64,000 nucleotides of DNA from Isoetes taiwanensis (GCA_021234155.1 JAJEKV010000014.1:17762652-17826651), one strand, 5' to 3'; shown: positions 34,400 through 46,744, counted from the stretch's first letter. The notes: generated by a model not told the origin, from the letters alone. Numbers and translations are program-made.

Positions 34400-35150
34400 T
34401 TTAGGGTGCCCTTGCAGCAACTGTTTCAGCGACTCCTTTTGCTTCAGCGACTTTCTTGTGATTCAGGGTAAGATTTGGGGTAAGGTTTAAACTCCATTTG
34501 ATTTGATGGAGTCATGATCTAAACGGCCATAACCCTGTAATGGTGGGTCTGCCGTTACCCACCGCCCACCGCTCAGATGTGTGAAGGAGTTAAAAGGGAA
34601 CGGCCACGAAAAATTTTTGGGCTCGAAACCTCAAAATCCGGCGTGAGCGTGGAAAAACCGGCGTGAGCGCCCGCCGGAAAAAGCGTTAGATCCGGCGACA
34701 AAAACATTTAAATAAGTAGATTGGTAGTACTTTTTTTTCTATTCTCTGAGGATTCATGAGGGATACTAGGGGGCTCTGCTCTGGAAAGCCGCCACCTGGT
34801 AGTGGTGTTTCATTGTTTCTAAACCGCCTGCTTCATTGCTGCATCGAAAAATTTGCGCACGTGTGTTGTTTGAAAAGACAGAAGCTTAGGAGCATCTTTA
34901 TTCCAGAGGATTAAAGCCGATGGAGCTTTTGCTCGACTTGCTCACATTTCTTTTTTCTTATTTTTGCTGTCTATTGTCTTTCTTGTGCTAATGCTTTTGG
35001 ATGTAGGTACAGCTGCTAAAATCACAGGAAATGGTCTAATTTGGCCTGCAAGATCTGCTAGCAATGAATCAGTAGATCAACGGCTGCTCTGCAAATGATT
35101 TTGAGGCATAAATTCAGATTGGAGGCACTGATTGCCATAAGATTTCCATA
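34400..35150. other. Unassigned sequence
   Basis: No recognised gene. A possible exon after an acceptor-like ggatgtag at 35006 stays open to a stop at about 35097, but its product matches nothing I know. Confidence 0.4.
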
Positions 35151-36095
35151 TTATAGATGAGCTCTTTTGTTGATGCGTGAAGGAGGACACTTATATTGTT
35201 TGATGTGCTCAGCTCTGGCTGGAGTGACCTTCACACACTTTCCATGTAACCATTTTTGAGAAATGTCACAACCTATCCAAAACTCATCACCAGTATATGC
35301 ATGGGGTATGGGCGCAAATACTCCAGTAAGTATCGCCATGCTCCTCTTCTTCATCCTCTTCATCCTCCTCCTCTTCAGAAGGAGTAGCAGCTTGCCTTGC
35401 AGGCCGTTTGTTGTTGAGATGAGTAACCAACGTCAAATTTCATTGTGATGTACATATCCAAAATTAAATTAGCCAGCAAAAGTGCTTCCGGGCTTTGTTG
35501 TTGATTTGGCTTTATTACCACTGTTGTTGGCTTCTGTTCTATTATCTTTTGAAGTTGTTCTTCGTCCAGTAACTATGTCAAATACAGTCCTTCGTCCACT
35601 AACTATGTCAAATACGGTTGGCAACTCATTCATCATATTAAAAAGGCGTTCCCTGTTCCCAAAAGACAAAAGCCCAATAAACATTAAGTAGAGTAAGTCA
35701 ATCAGTCTGACGCACTGTATATTTCAGATATTTAGACGTAAAGATGGTACAGTCTGAGTAACCTTAACTAAAAAATAAATTAAGCACATCACAAACTACC
35801 AAATCCTGAAATTAATGATGGATCCTTCAAAAACCATAAGCGTGCAAACTACAAAGTGATTACAGCAGAAAAAATACCTCTCAATTTTGTCAAATCAAGC
35901 ACCATAGTAGAAGGCAACTACAAACAGCCAAGCATCACTATGAATGTAGAAGGCAACTGCAAACAACCAAGCATCATGTGACCTGCCACTAGGGATAGCC
36001 AATTCCTAATGCAAGTTCTGGAAGCTCTGGAGGAACCTCTTCTGCTGGTATGCTTACTTCGCAGGTTTCATCAGGAAAACCTGGGAAGTTTGTGA
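35151..36095 (-). pseudogene. Alfin-like PHD-finger protein, decayed
   Basis: Alfin-like proteins are plant nuclear factors whose C-terminal PHD finger binds H3K4me3. Pieces appear in family order on the minus strand. First comes [20 protein letters not shown] with [10 protein letters not shown] (36090-35992). A duplicated HSDAWLFVVAFYYG segment (about 35980-35893) is followed by a TGA where the family has Arg. RERLFNMMNELPTVFDIVSG (35652 down), after a good acceptor, carries a direct duplication of VFDIV-GRRT. An acidic hinge follows ([17 protein letters not shown]), then the PHD remnant [20 protein letters not shown] with [13 protein letters not shown], ending NKRAHL and a stop at 35151. 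Several zinc-ligand Cys are lost. Introns remain, so it is not a retrocopy. The N-terminal exon was not found. Confidence 0.85.
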
Positions 36096-36723
36096 TGCTT
36101 AGCAATAGAGCAGGTTCAACTCCTGCAATAGTCTAGAATTGAGATCTATTCGACTTAGTACAAAACTTCTTTTGCAGCGGGTTGGAGAAGAGAAATGTTC
36201 GCGGCGGCCGCAAGGCCGCTGCGATAAATTTCTTGTATATATAATGATATGCGTACGAATAAAAAAATATGCATATAATGGTTTTGTTGAATAAGAATTA
36301 CATTAAGGGGGTGATGGCTGGAGTTTGAGCTTGCACCGTACATAAAGGGGTCTCTCAAGCTTCATCTCTTGGAGTTTAATTTACGTTATCATTTAGAAAA
36401 ATTAAGTAGTTAGATTGTTAAAATTTTCTTTTCATTTTCTAGTTATGATGAAGATCATGTAAGTTTTGGGTTGCCGAAAGGGAAAGCTTTGGATAGTGGG
36501 CTGATTGAATATTACCTTTGTACCATTAAATATGCTAATTCAATGGATGAGATTAGAAATCTCTCTGATTGAACGGGCTCAGATTGAAATTTTCTCAATG
36601 TTATTTGAAACTTTCAACCTGAGTCGTCATTGATCCTCCTGAGCCTTATGGAGCCATCTAGCCATCAAAGAAAGTACCACAGAGCACTTGTTTTGTTGGG
36701 TCTATATAGTTGTGCATTGCTGG

Positions 36724-37849
36724 TATGACGTTCCAGCATAATAGACGATATGAATACGTATATTATACAACTATGTCACTCATACATGTTCCTTGACGAC
36801 ATGTACTTGGAAACCATAAAGGGTTGCGCCCTAGGGGGCAACTTCCTAGGTTGCACATATCTTTACATGTGTAACCCTAAAAGGGTCATGTAAAAAGAAC
36901 AAAAAGGGAAACCCTAAACCTTTTCCATTTTCGCATTTCAGCTTCCTTGAGCCATTCCAGCCAAGCCAAGCTGCTATTTCACATTGCCAGATGCCATCAA
37001 GCTGGCTTTGCATAACAGATCTCTAAGATTCCACCGCCTTCGCCTTCAACAGAAGCATGGACGTATTCCGAGGACCTCGAGCAAGCCAAGGTTCAGGTAA
37101 ATCGCAATTTTGTTATGCAGTGCCGACTTTTAGTCCAGCAATGAGCTAGTTTAGCATGTTAGTTTAGCCTTAGAGGCCTTATAGACTTTGAGATCACAAG
37201 CTCTAACAAAGGAACCTAACCATGTATGTTTGGGTAGGCAGATTAGATGTCATTCTATATTTCAGTTCTATGGATGATGATGCTCTACTCTATACGCACT
37301 TCTGTGTATTGGGAAGGGGAGGGGGGGGAGAGACCCTGAAAACCTCAGTAGTTGATGTATCCAGATAGCCTCATTAAATCCCAATTAATGCGGCATGTGC
37401 ATAAGAGCCCGCCTGGCTGTGGGTGGTGGGGCTAGACCGGTAGATAAGGAGGACATGTCCCATTGCAGATTGACCCCGTTGGTGTGTAAAGCCTACTAGA
37501 GATCTTAGTGCGCTAGGCCTAATGGCTTGCCACTGTGTGTGGGCAAGGCGTGGGCTCGACACCACTTGGGTGATGCATCACCTTCAATGAAGTTCAAGTC
37601 GTAGACGGGCAGTGGCCCTCTAGCCGCCTGTGACGGGCATGCACACCTCTGAAGGGAGTGATCTCCTCCTGCCCCATAGGGACTGGGGAGTAGCCCCCTT
37701 GGCTATGCACCCGGCAAGCTACGGTCAAGTCCCAAGACTTATCAGCCTATTCTGCAAAGTATGCACAGGAGGGGCGGATGGAGAGGACTACCCAACAGCC
37801 ATGTTCCTGTGCCAACCCAATCCAGTTGCCATGATGCAATGACTCTGGA
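36724..37849 (+). repeat. P LTR, left part
   Basis: Plus-oriented and homologous to the first two-thirds of the E LTR read in its own 5'-3' direction: tatgacgttcc at the start, then cctagggggcaact, gggaaaccctaaacc, gtgggcaaggcgtgggctcg and gcacaggaggggcggatgg. It ends gactctgga at the junction with the E 3' LTR. Its missing right part is at 22562-23030. Clearly more diverged from the E LTRs than they are from each other. Confidence 0.85.
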
Positions 37850-39346
37850 TGTGACGTCCCCTACTCGTATACGATGCCCGCACCGTATACAAACAGGAGT
37901 TCATCCCCCATACCAGCTCCATTGCTGATACAGGGCCCTCCACATATCACTGTGACCGTCTGAAGTCCCCAGTGGGAAGAATGAAGGATTTTACCCCGTC
38001 TCCCTCAGGGCCTACCTAGCTGCGGAAGCGTAAACATACACGTCAGTAACATACATCACATAGCCACCTCGAAGGGTGGTATATCAACATCTGCATAGAC
38101 AAAGATCAGCACAATACAAGTGGGATCCTACCCACGGCTCAGACACAGGGATGGACTGACAAGCTTGGGTCTCCGAGTTAGTTCGCTGGGTCAGTCATGA
38201 CAATGGAATTGGCTGGCATAAGAACATAGCATTGGGTTGTCCACACCATCCGCCCCTCCTGTGCACACTTTGCAGAGTAGGTTGAAAAGTGTCGGGACCC
38301 GACTGTAGCCCGCCGGGTGCATAGCCAAAGGGGCTACTCCTGAGTTGCATCTTCCCAGGCCCGATGGGGCAGGTAGGGATCACTCCCACCCGAGGTCTAC
38401 ATGCTGACCCAAGGTGACTAGAGGGCCACTGCCCTTATTCGACTTAACCCACTGGAAGGTGAACCCCACCCCACGGGTGTCGAGCCCATGCCTTGCCCAC
38501 ACTCAGTGGCAAGCCATTAGACCTAGTCACTCTGATCCCCGGTAGGCCTTACACACCAGAGGGATCGGTCAAGGGTCAGAACACGAACCTCGTTCTGAGC
38601 CAGTCTGGTCCCTTCACCCACAACCAGGTGGGGTTCTTGTACACAGGCCGAAATCTAGTAATGCACTAAGAGGGACTAACTAGGAGCATCCTCTACTAAG
38701 CTTTAAGTCTCTACCCCCCTTCCCAATACAATGAGTTCACAGAATCCATCCGTCCATCATATCAACATAATAAATAATAAAGAACTAATCTATCTCATAG
38801 AGTTAGGTTCTTTAGTTAGGTCAATCTCGGGATCTACTTGGCTGCTAGGGGTGATCTAATAGGCTAAACCTACTGATTCGAAGGCTGAAGTAAGGTTTAT
38901 GCTATTTGATCGACCAAATACCTGATCCCTGGTTCACTCCTCGCGATCCGAAGGCCCCATGTCCACTGATACGCCCGAAATGCGGTTGGGAGGAATGATC
39001 GACTAGGCGGGCGCCGCAGGCGCATCGTGGGAGTTGGAATTGACTCCTCGGCCTTGATCGGAGCTCCCGGAAGGTGCAGGGCCAAAAAGGAATGTTAGGG
39101 TTTGATGCCTTATGTAGGCTATCGGTTAGGGTTTAGGGTTTCCATGACCCTTGGTCTACCTTTTAGTGGGTTAAAGGTCTAAAAGGTGCGCATTGCTTGC
39201 TAAATGCGCACCATTGCAAGATGCCCCTAGGGCGTCCTTGCTTAGGTATGTGTCGGCGTTACCGCGTCGACTAGGCGGCGGCGGTAATGCGTGCGGCGGC
39301 CAGCACGGTATCGTCTTGAGACCGTATATCGTCTTTGGACGTCACA
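37850..39346 (-). repeat. 3' LTR of E
   Basis: 1497 bp, bounded by TGTGACGTCC and GGACGTCACA as an inverted terminal pair. Near-identical to 21096-22561. Short frames inside it are artefacts. Confidence 0.95.
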
Positions 39347-39359
39347 TTCTCCCCACCTT
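39347..39359 (-). promoter_or_regulatory. Polypurine tract of E
   Basis: Minus-strand aaggtggggagaa abutting the 3' LTR, fixing element orientation. Confidence 0.93.
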
Positions 39360-40190
39360 GAATTGATGTTTGTCCGCGGCATCGGTAGTTCTCCCACCTT
39401 GGGATCTACTTATCCTGCAATCAACCTCATGCATACGATATACTTATTATTAGATTTATACATTTAATAGAATTACCTTAAGGTAATATTTACAGGACAT
39501 TATTGAACTATTATTCAATCAAATGCTTAATTATTCGCATGTTATTACAACGATTACTCAAATTTTATTGATTATACTATTATTCTTCGAGGTACTCTTT
39601 ATTTCTTGCAACACTTTAGACGAAATTGTGTTGCAAGTCTTCGTAGTTTGACCTCCTAGCCCTCCGGAGCGCTCTATTGGCCTGCAGGTCACACTACGTT
39701 AGTACCATATTTAATTATTTATAAAGTTTTGGTTATATGGTGACCACCCCACCTATCTACATGGATGCATGGCTAATCTCCTGTAGGGAAGAGGGTGATT
39801 CTTCCATTATGGCCGTGGAGACAGCGTCTATATGCCTATATGCCACTCATGCCTACACCTTTAGTTGCCCAGCGTGGAGGATAGGTCCTTCCCGTATATG
39901 GGGCGTGAAGGCCAGATTCCTATATGGGGCTAGAGGTGCTTTTCCTATCAGTGCATTCCTCAATGACCTCCTTTCTCTCGAGGTCGTCTACTTCCGTGGG
40001 ACAGAAGTAGACTTTCCAAGCGGCACCGCGGTCATGCCTACATTGACATTACACCACGTCCTAGAGATCACCGTGGTAATCTCATCATCGGTTACAACGC
40101 ATGCAACCTTTACCTCATAGGTTGCATGCGTAGATTATACTTAACTAGGCAAGCTGTTAATCTACACAAATCGACATGCCTGAGCCGATT
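39360..40190 (-). other. 3' untranslated region of E
   Basis: About 0.8 kb between the pol stop region and the PPT. A 127-codon plus-strand frame at 39737-40120 has no recognised homology. Confidence 0.6.
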
Positions 40191-40237
40191 TCTTCGGAGA
40201 TGATTTTGCCGTCCCATTGCTCCATAAACTGTGGGTA

Positions 40238-43200
40238 CTATTTTTCCAGATCTCTTTTAAGTACCCATGTTGCGTCTTCCACCGGCAAGTGCTTCCACTT
40301 GACCAAGTATTGGAGGAACTCCGATCTCCTTGTTTTCTTGAATGCTTTATCAAGAATTATCTCTGGAACTATTTCCAGCTGCTCCTCTGTCATTTCCAAC
40401 ATCATTGGGGTGTCCAGGATTTCATCTGGGTTGGGAGTGTGCTTCTTCAGCAAACTCACGTGGAAGACTTTGTGGATCTTTAAGTGTGCTGGCAAGTCTA
40501 ACCTGTAGGATTGGTTACCCACTCTCTTGACTATTTTGAATGGTCCAGCCCACCTTGGAGCAAGTTTCTTGCAATTCCCGATGCGGAGCTTCGCCTGCTT
40601 CACCTTGATCTTGAGCCACACATTGTCGCCAACTTCAAACCGCTCGACTTTGTTCGATGCTTGTCGGCGATGCTCTTTTGACGACTCCTTGCTGCTAGGA
40701 GATATCCCCGTACTTCTTCTACGAGCTGCTGCATGTCGCTCAGCATTTGTTGGGAGACTTCCACTTTTGACACCCGGATTGTGCCAAGTGTCCGGAGTTA
40801 GGCATTGGTAGTGAGTTGATCATGAACGGCGACATTTGGGATGATTCCTGCTTGGTGCTATTATGCATAAACTCCACCAAGTGAATAAATTCCTCCCACA
40901 TACCTTGCTTATTCCAGACATAGTTTCGGAGCATGTCTTCCAAAATTCTATTGACACGCTCTGTTTGCCCATCCGTCTGTGGGTGATAGGCCGTGCTCAT
41001 GGATAGCTTCGTTCCAATCGTTGTGAAGAGATCCCGCCGGTGACGATGAACTTCGATCTCTCTTAGGAGATAATTTTCCTTGGCATGAAGTCTGAAAATC
41101 TCTTTGGTGAAGAGTTTGGCCGTGTCCATAGCCGTGTCCGTGGTCCTGCAAGGCACAAAATGGGCCATCTTCGACAACTTGTCGACCACGACCATCAAGG
41201 CATCCTTACCTCTTACTGTTCTTGGCAATCCTATTATAAAATCCATGCTGACGACCTCCCACTTAGCGTTTGGTACAGCTAATGGTTCCAAAGCACCTGG
41301 AATTCGAAGTTGTTCTGCCTTCGTTTGCTGGCATAGCTGACACTCCTTGATGTGGCGAGCTATCTGTTTCTTCATTCCCCGGCCAATAGTAGCTGCTCGC
41401 GACTTTGAAATATGTCTTCATGAATCTGCGTGGCCAGCTATTGGGCTGTTGTGGGTGTCGTGGAGGATCAACTTTCTTACTCCAGATGATTCCGGCACGC
41501 ACAACTTGTTCTTATGGTATAGGAGGTTACCTTCCTTTTTAAAGTTTTTGAAGGTTTCCCTCTCCTTGTCCGTTCTCGCTTCCTTGGATAAGCTTGCCCA
41601 TACTTCTTTGAAGTCCTCATCCGTTAGCAAGGTTTCTTCTATCTTTTCCCGAATCGCTGAAGAGCGTCGAGATTGCATTGCAGTGCACTCTGGTTGTCAG
41701 TGGATGCCTTGAAAACGCATTTGCTACCACATTAAGCTTCCCGGTTGTAGACTATCTCAAAGTCGTACTCCTCAAGAAATTCCATCCACCTTCTCTGCCT
41801 CAGATTGAGATGTGGTTGCGTGAATACGTATTGGAGGCTCACGGTGATCGGTGTCCAACTGGAATTTCCTCCCTAAGAGGTAATGCCTCCAGATTCTCAA
41901 TGCCCTGACAACTGCTAGCAGCTCTTGATCATGCGTCGGGTAACGCGTTTCGGCGTCGTTCATTTTCCTTGAGTCGTACGCTATTACCCGCTCTTCTTGC
42001 ATCAGCACTGCACCTGTGGCTATCTTGCTTGCATCCGTTGCCACTAACTTATCCTTCTCCGGGTCTGGCAGGGTCAAAACGGGGGCGGTTGTCAAGGCTT
42101 CCTTCAACAACTCAAATCCTGCTTGGGCTTTCTTGAGCCAATGGTCTGCCCAATTTTTTACTTTCTCCGCCTTTGTTAAGTCTGTCAGTGGGGCTGCTAT
42201 CTTTGCGAAGTTCTTCACGAACTTCCTGTAATACCCTGCTAGGCCAAGGAAACTTCTGACCTCCTGGACGTTCTTTGGTGCCGGCCATTGGATTACTGCT
42301 TCGATCTTGGCGGGGTCTGTCGAGATTCCTTCTGCTGAAATCACATGACCGAGGTATTCCACCTTCTCTGTTGCGAAGTGACACTTCGACAACTTGGCAT
42401 ACAACTGATGCCTCCTTAGCTTCTCAAGCACCTTCCTGACGTGCTGAGCATGCTCTTGAATGGATTTACTGTACACCAGGATGTCGTCGAAGAATACTAT
42501 GACAAAGGTGTCTAAGTATTCTCGGAAGATGTCGTTCATGAGTCTCATGAACGTAGCTGGGGCGTTGGATAGCCCAAATGGCATTACGGTGAATTCATAA
42601 TGCCCATACCTGGTCCTGAAAGCCGTTTTGTGGATGTCCTCTTCTTTTATTCTGATCTGGTGATAACCTGACCTTAGGTCGATTTTGGAGAAGACTGTTG
42701 CCCCTTGGAGCTGATCCATCAAGTCGTCTGATCTGGGAAGTGCGTACTTGTTCTTGATGGTGTGCTTGTTCAACTGTCTGTAATCTATGCACATCCTCAA
42801 GCTTCCATCCTTCTTCTTGACAAAGAGGATGGGTGCCCCAAATGGTGAGACACTAGGCCTGATGAAGCCTAGATTGAGCAATTCTTGTAGCTGCTTCTTT
42901 GATCAGCTCTGTGAGTTCATGTGTGGTCATTCTATATGGGGCCTTGCTTGTCGGCTTGGTCCCTGGCTCGAGTGCTATCTCACACTCTACTCCCCTGTAA
43001 GGAGGAAGTTTCTCGATCTCATCTGGAAAGATATCGTGGAACTCCGTAATCAAGTTGGCGATTGGCTTGGGTAACTTGCCGAGCGCCTTGTCTTCCTTGC
43101 TTTCTTCCGACTCTTGTTCCTCAATCTCGAGTTTGAAGATGTATGCTACCTTCTCGCTCCTTATAGATTTGAGCAGCTTCTTAACGGACATACATTGCAT

Positions 43201-43560
43201 GATGGGGGTAACTTCTTTACCTGTGATCTCAATGGCTTTTCCGTTCGCTGTTGGGAAGGTCACCTTCCGCTTCCCACAATCGATGATGGCGCCTGCTGGC
43301 CCAAGGTACTCCATTCCAACAATCAAGTCGTATTTTCCAATGCCCATTACTTCTGCCCCCATCTGGATATTAATCCCTGGCAAGTCAATGTCAAAGTTGA
43401 TTCTCTTCCCAGCTGTATGTCTTACCGCTCCGCTTGCCAAGATTACAGGCCTTGGTTTGGACTTTAGGGGTTTCAGTTTCATCATTTCAACCATCCTTGG
43501 GGATGCGAAGTTATGGCTACTTCCGGAGTCTATCAAGACTATGAAGGATTTGGCCCTTGC
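40238..43560 (-). pseudogene. E pol: protease, RT, RNase H, integrase with chromodomain
   Basis: Minus-strand Ty3/gypsy pol, mildly broken by frameshifts near 42880, 41830 and 41060. Protease: VLIDSGSSHNFASP (about 43530). [39 protein letters not shown], and catalytic FFDDILVYS (about 42490). RNase [18 protein letters not shown]. Integrase: zinc motif with HNSPIAGHAD and CQLCQQTKAEQ, MDFIIGLP (first Asp), a damaged second-Asp region where P has SDRNS, and TDGQTERVNRILED (Glu). At the C-terminus a chromodomain: ILDKAFKKTRRSEF, then YLVKWKHLPVEDATWV (about 40238-40355). RT-RH-INT order with this tail defines a chromovirus; such chromodomains recognise methylated H3 tails. Confidence 0.95.
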
Positions 43561-43686
43561 CTTCCCTACTGTGGTGATTACCTTATACTGGGTCTCTGCC
43601 TATTCTGTATCTATAGCAGCGAAGATGTGGCACTCACCCTGAATGTAATCGTGTGCCTCCTCGCCGTCCTCGTCTGACAGAGTGTC

Positions 43687-44874
43687 TCATCCGCCCAACT
43701 CTGCTAGCGCTGAGCTCATAACAAATGGGCAGTTCGCTGTTCGGTGGCCCGGCTGGAAACATCTGAAGCAGAGCTGCTTCTCCATGCATTCCTGCCTTTT
43801 CTCCTTGGGCAACGCCTGTAGGAAGGACCGTACTGCTTTCGAGTAATTGGACCCTTCCTGTTTGTCCTTGAAGGACATCTGCTTTCTTTCCTGTTGTTTC
43901 CCCTGGTTGCTATTGTATGGGGACTTTGCTGGGCTTGGGCTGGCTGCCCTAGGACTGTAGCTTCCTGTTGCTTTCCCTTTATCCTGATAGTATGGCTGCC
44001 TCTGTGCGCTGCTCTGCGGCCCCGATCCTTGCAAACTAATTGCCTTGGACTCCGCTTCAGAGACTGTTCTGGGGTCTATTGCCCGTACGAGTTTCCTTAG
44101 TTCTTCGTTCAGCCCTTCTATGTAGCTTTCTACTGCGTGTTTCTCGCTCAGCTTCGGCACATATAGCCTTAGTCTCATAAACTCTTCGGTGTACTTCTGC
44201 ACCGTTTTGTACCCCTGTTGTAATCTGTAAAACTGCTGCATCATGTTCGACTTGTGTTCCCGAGGAACATAGTGTTTCTTGAAAGCTTTTGAGAACTTCT
44301 TGAAGCAGCATGCGTCCCTGCTCAACCCATGGGCTTTGGCATAGCCCTTCCACTATATCCGTGCGGCTCCTTTCAGGTTGGCTGTCGCTACCCTGCCTTT
44401 GTCTTTGTCCTTCATGCGATAGGCATTGCCGTACTCACTCATCTCGTCCAGCCATGCCTCCGCTTCAAGGCCGGATCTGTTCTCGCCCGAGAATTGTTCG
44501 AGTTTCCGGGCTTTCCACACATTACCCAGTGCTGAGTCCACCTTCTTCTGGTAATCGAGGTTCTTAGTGTCCTTCTGCCTGCCGTCTCTACGGTCCGGCG
44601 CCTGCTCGGGCTCTTTTTCGGACTCAGAGTCCGAGGTCGAGCTTGATTCGGAGGTCTCTGTGCTGGGGGACCTCCTTCTCTTACTCCTTCTCTTGTCTTT
44701 CCCCGATTTTCGGGGTGTCGATTGTGGCCCGGCTGATGCTTGGGCTGCGAGTAGGGCCTTTATCTGGTCCAGCTCCGTTCGCATCTGCGACATCTCCTCT
44801 TCTGAGGTCATGGGACCGTATCCTTCGAAGAGGTTCTTGGGGATGGGTTGCCTGTCAGGAGTCTCTTCGTTCAT
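43687..44874 (-). pseudogene. E gag, one internal stop
   Basis: Likely ATG at 44874 (MNEETPDRQPIPKNLFEGYG). A Ser/Glu-rich N-terminal region is followed by the retrotransposon gag domain: LEQFSGENRSGLEAEAWLDE, then YRLQQGYKTVQKYTEEFMRL and YIEGLNEELRKLV. Near the C-terminus is a CCHC knuckle CFRCFQPGHRTANC (about 43735-43776). A stop at about 44353, where the family has Trp, splits the frame. The protein would package element RNA. A TATA-like catataaagc lies about 100 bp upstream, and there is an acceptor-like tgtgtgcag just before the ATG, so gag may be translated from a spliced or internal transcript. Confidence 0.9.
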
Positions 44875-45097
44875 GTTGGACCTCCTGTTTTGTTCGACCG
44901 TTCGTTGTTCCCTATCTGCACACACAGTTGGTTATGGCTGTCGGGTTAGTTTTATTTGTTGTCTTTGCTTTATATGTGATGTTGGTATAATTGTGGGGGA
45001 AAGAAATTACATCAACAAAACATTCCAAGTGCAAAAAGGACAAAGAAGTTATATTCATATTTTATAATATGCTAATACAAAATTAAAAACTTCCGGG

Positions 45098-45122
45098 ATC
45101 AAGATTGCTAACTAATCTTGAT
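45098..45122. terminator. Hairpin overlapping the ORFX stop codon
   Basis: Perfect 9-bp arms (atcaagatt and aatcttgat) with a 7-nt loop; the ORFX stop lies in it. It could be an RNA structure that affects termination, 3' end formation or reinitiation at gag. Role uncertain. Confidence 0.5.
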
Positions 45123-46661
45123 GTCGCCGGTAGGATGGATTGTCCTCTAGGAACTTCTTCACTTGGGCTGTTCCCACTGAATGACCCAAGTTCCTAAGGA
45201 CGTTGACTGAAGATCCACCCTGCAAAGCTCTCGCCAGTTCTTCTACTCTGCGCTCGGAGGTGTAGGCTGCTGTTACTGCTAGCCTTCCTTGCCGCCTGTA
45301 GGGTATGGCGAAGTCAAAAACATCGAGTGCTACTGCTCTCTTCACCAGGATGGCATACTCGGTGTTGAGGGGCAACCGCGCATGCCGGCCAAATCCTGAG
45401 AGCGCAATTAGCATCGATACTCCTTCCTCGCCTCTGGGGGTGAACTTGCGGTGAATTACCGCTATTCTTCCATCCATCAGCAGGGGGAGGTAATATCGCA
45501 ACGACCTGTCGTTGCGAGATGGGTCCTCGGCCGCTCGGTATCCGGCTCTGTGTCTTCCCGCAAAATCATCAACCTCTACCGTGGTGAGCTCCCTGTAGTC
45601 CCTAACTGTTGCTGAAGCTCTCCTGAGGTCGAATTCACCTCTTCTTTCCCAGGGAGGCGTTGCCGAAGAGCTTGCCGTTAAGATGTTCGATGTCGCGTGG
45701 CGAATCCCCATCTGTTCCTGAAGAGCGAGGAACTCTTCCTCCGTCGGTAGTCTATTTGCGGCCTTATCTGCCTCCATCATTTGCCTGATGCCACTGTAGG
45801 CTTGAATGTCGGAAGTCGACTCTCCTGTGTAAGTGTCGGCTTCCCTTATTTGGAGCGGAAAGTCAGATGCTCCTCGGACGATGAAGTCGTCCAGGTCCGT
45901 TCTTCGGAGTTGGTGCAGCAACTCTTCGGGTCGGTACTCCCTTTCTCTGCACTCCGGGAGGTTTTGGATGTCGCTTAAAAGCAAAAACTCCTCTCCCTCG
46001 ACAATAATGGGAGCTAGGCTTGTAACGCCTAGCCCAAGGGGGGGCGCGACTCTAGGAGTTTGCTGGCTTCTTTCGAAGTCCTGCCATTCTTGTTCTGCTT
46101 GTCGCCGCTCCTCTGCTGGGTCGAGCTCGACATAGTCTTCCTCCTCTTCTGATTCTTGTTCTTCTGAGTCCTCCTCTTCTTTTCCTTCCTGCTCCTGTTC
46201 ATATTGCGTAAGGAGCCATTGTTCTGCTGCTATGGCTATTGGGTCGACGTCCATGGGGGGAATGGAGGTTTCTCCCACAATGTTCTCGGCACGATGGGTA
46301 AGAAAAATTGCCAAGGCAGTGTTGAAAGAGAAATATTTGGTCCTATTAACAGTTAGGACCATTGGCTCGGGTGTGCGCTGCGCCTTGTTTGTCAAGTATT
46401 TGGCAATGTTTGGAACATCACCTAAAAAGTCGCTGCGAGGGGATTGCCTAGGAACAAAGTACCCTATGCAAGGTGGGGCTGCACTAGTCTTTGGTTCTAC
46501 CCTAGCTTGGAATTCAGACAGGACTCTCTTGTAAGGGGGGTTTAGCGTCGAGAGTTGCTTGGACATCTACCTCTTTCCTAAGACATGGAAAATTTGGTCG
46601 ATGTCGGCCTCCGGCGACATGATTGTATTTGTACCATCTACTTGAAAATCGAGGTTGCCAT
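45112..46661 (-). pseudogene. E ORFX, accessory protein between ORF1 and gag
   Basis: ATG at 46661 followed within ten codons by a one-base shift (the family has SRWY), then another shift at about 46540; from 46566 to 45112 the frame is open for 484 codons. Parts shared with P: KEVDVQATL, the region PRSDFLGDVPNIAKYLTNKA, the RTKYFSFNTALAIFLTHRAE block, an acidic stretch (EEEDSEEQESEEEEDY), PPLGLGVTSLAPIIVEGEEF, LPECRER and EEFLALQEQMGIR. The C-terminal 200 residues (YYLPLLMDGRIAVIHRKF, RLPLNTEYAILVKRAVALDV) are absent from P because of its deletion. No known domain recognised. It precedes gag by about 240 bp. Confidence 0.8.
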
Positions 46662-46744
46662 TGGTTAAATGCGAAAGAGGGTATCAAACGGTTGCAAGAG
46701 CGCCTCAGGGAGCTGGAAAAACGGCTAGGAAGGCAGGCATTTTT

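Noticed and set aside
37374-39085. Small frames in the LTR regions
   Set aside because: They lie inside LTRs and differ between copies.
40162-43642. Plus-strand frames across the pol region
   Set aside because: Antisense shadows of the minus-strand pol gene.
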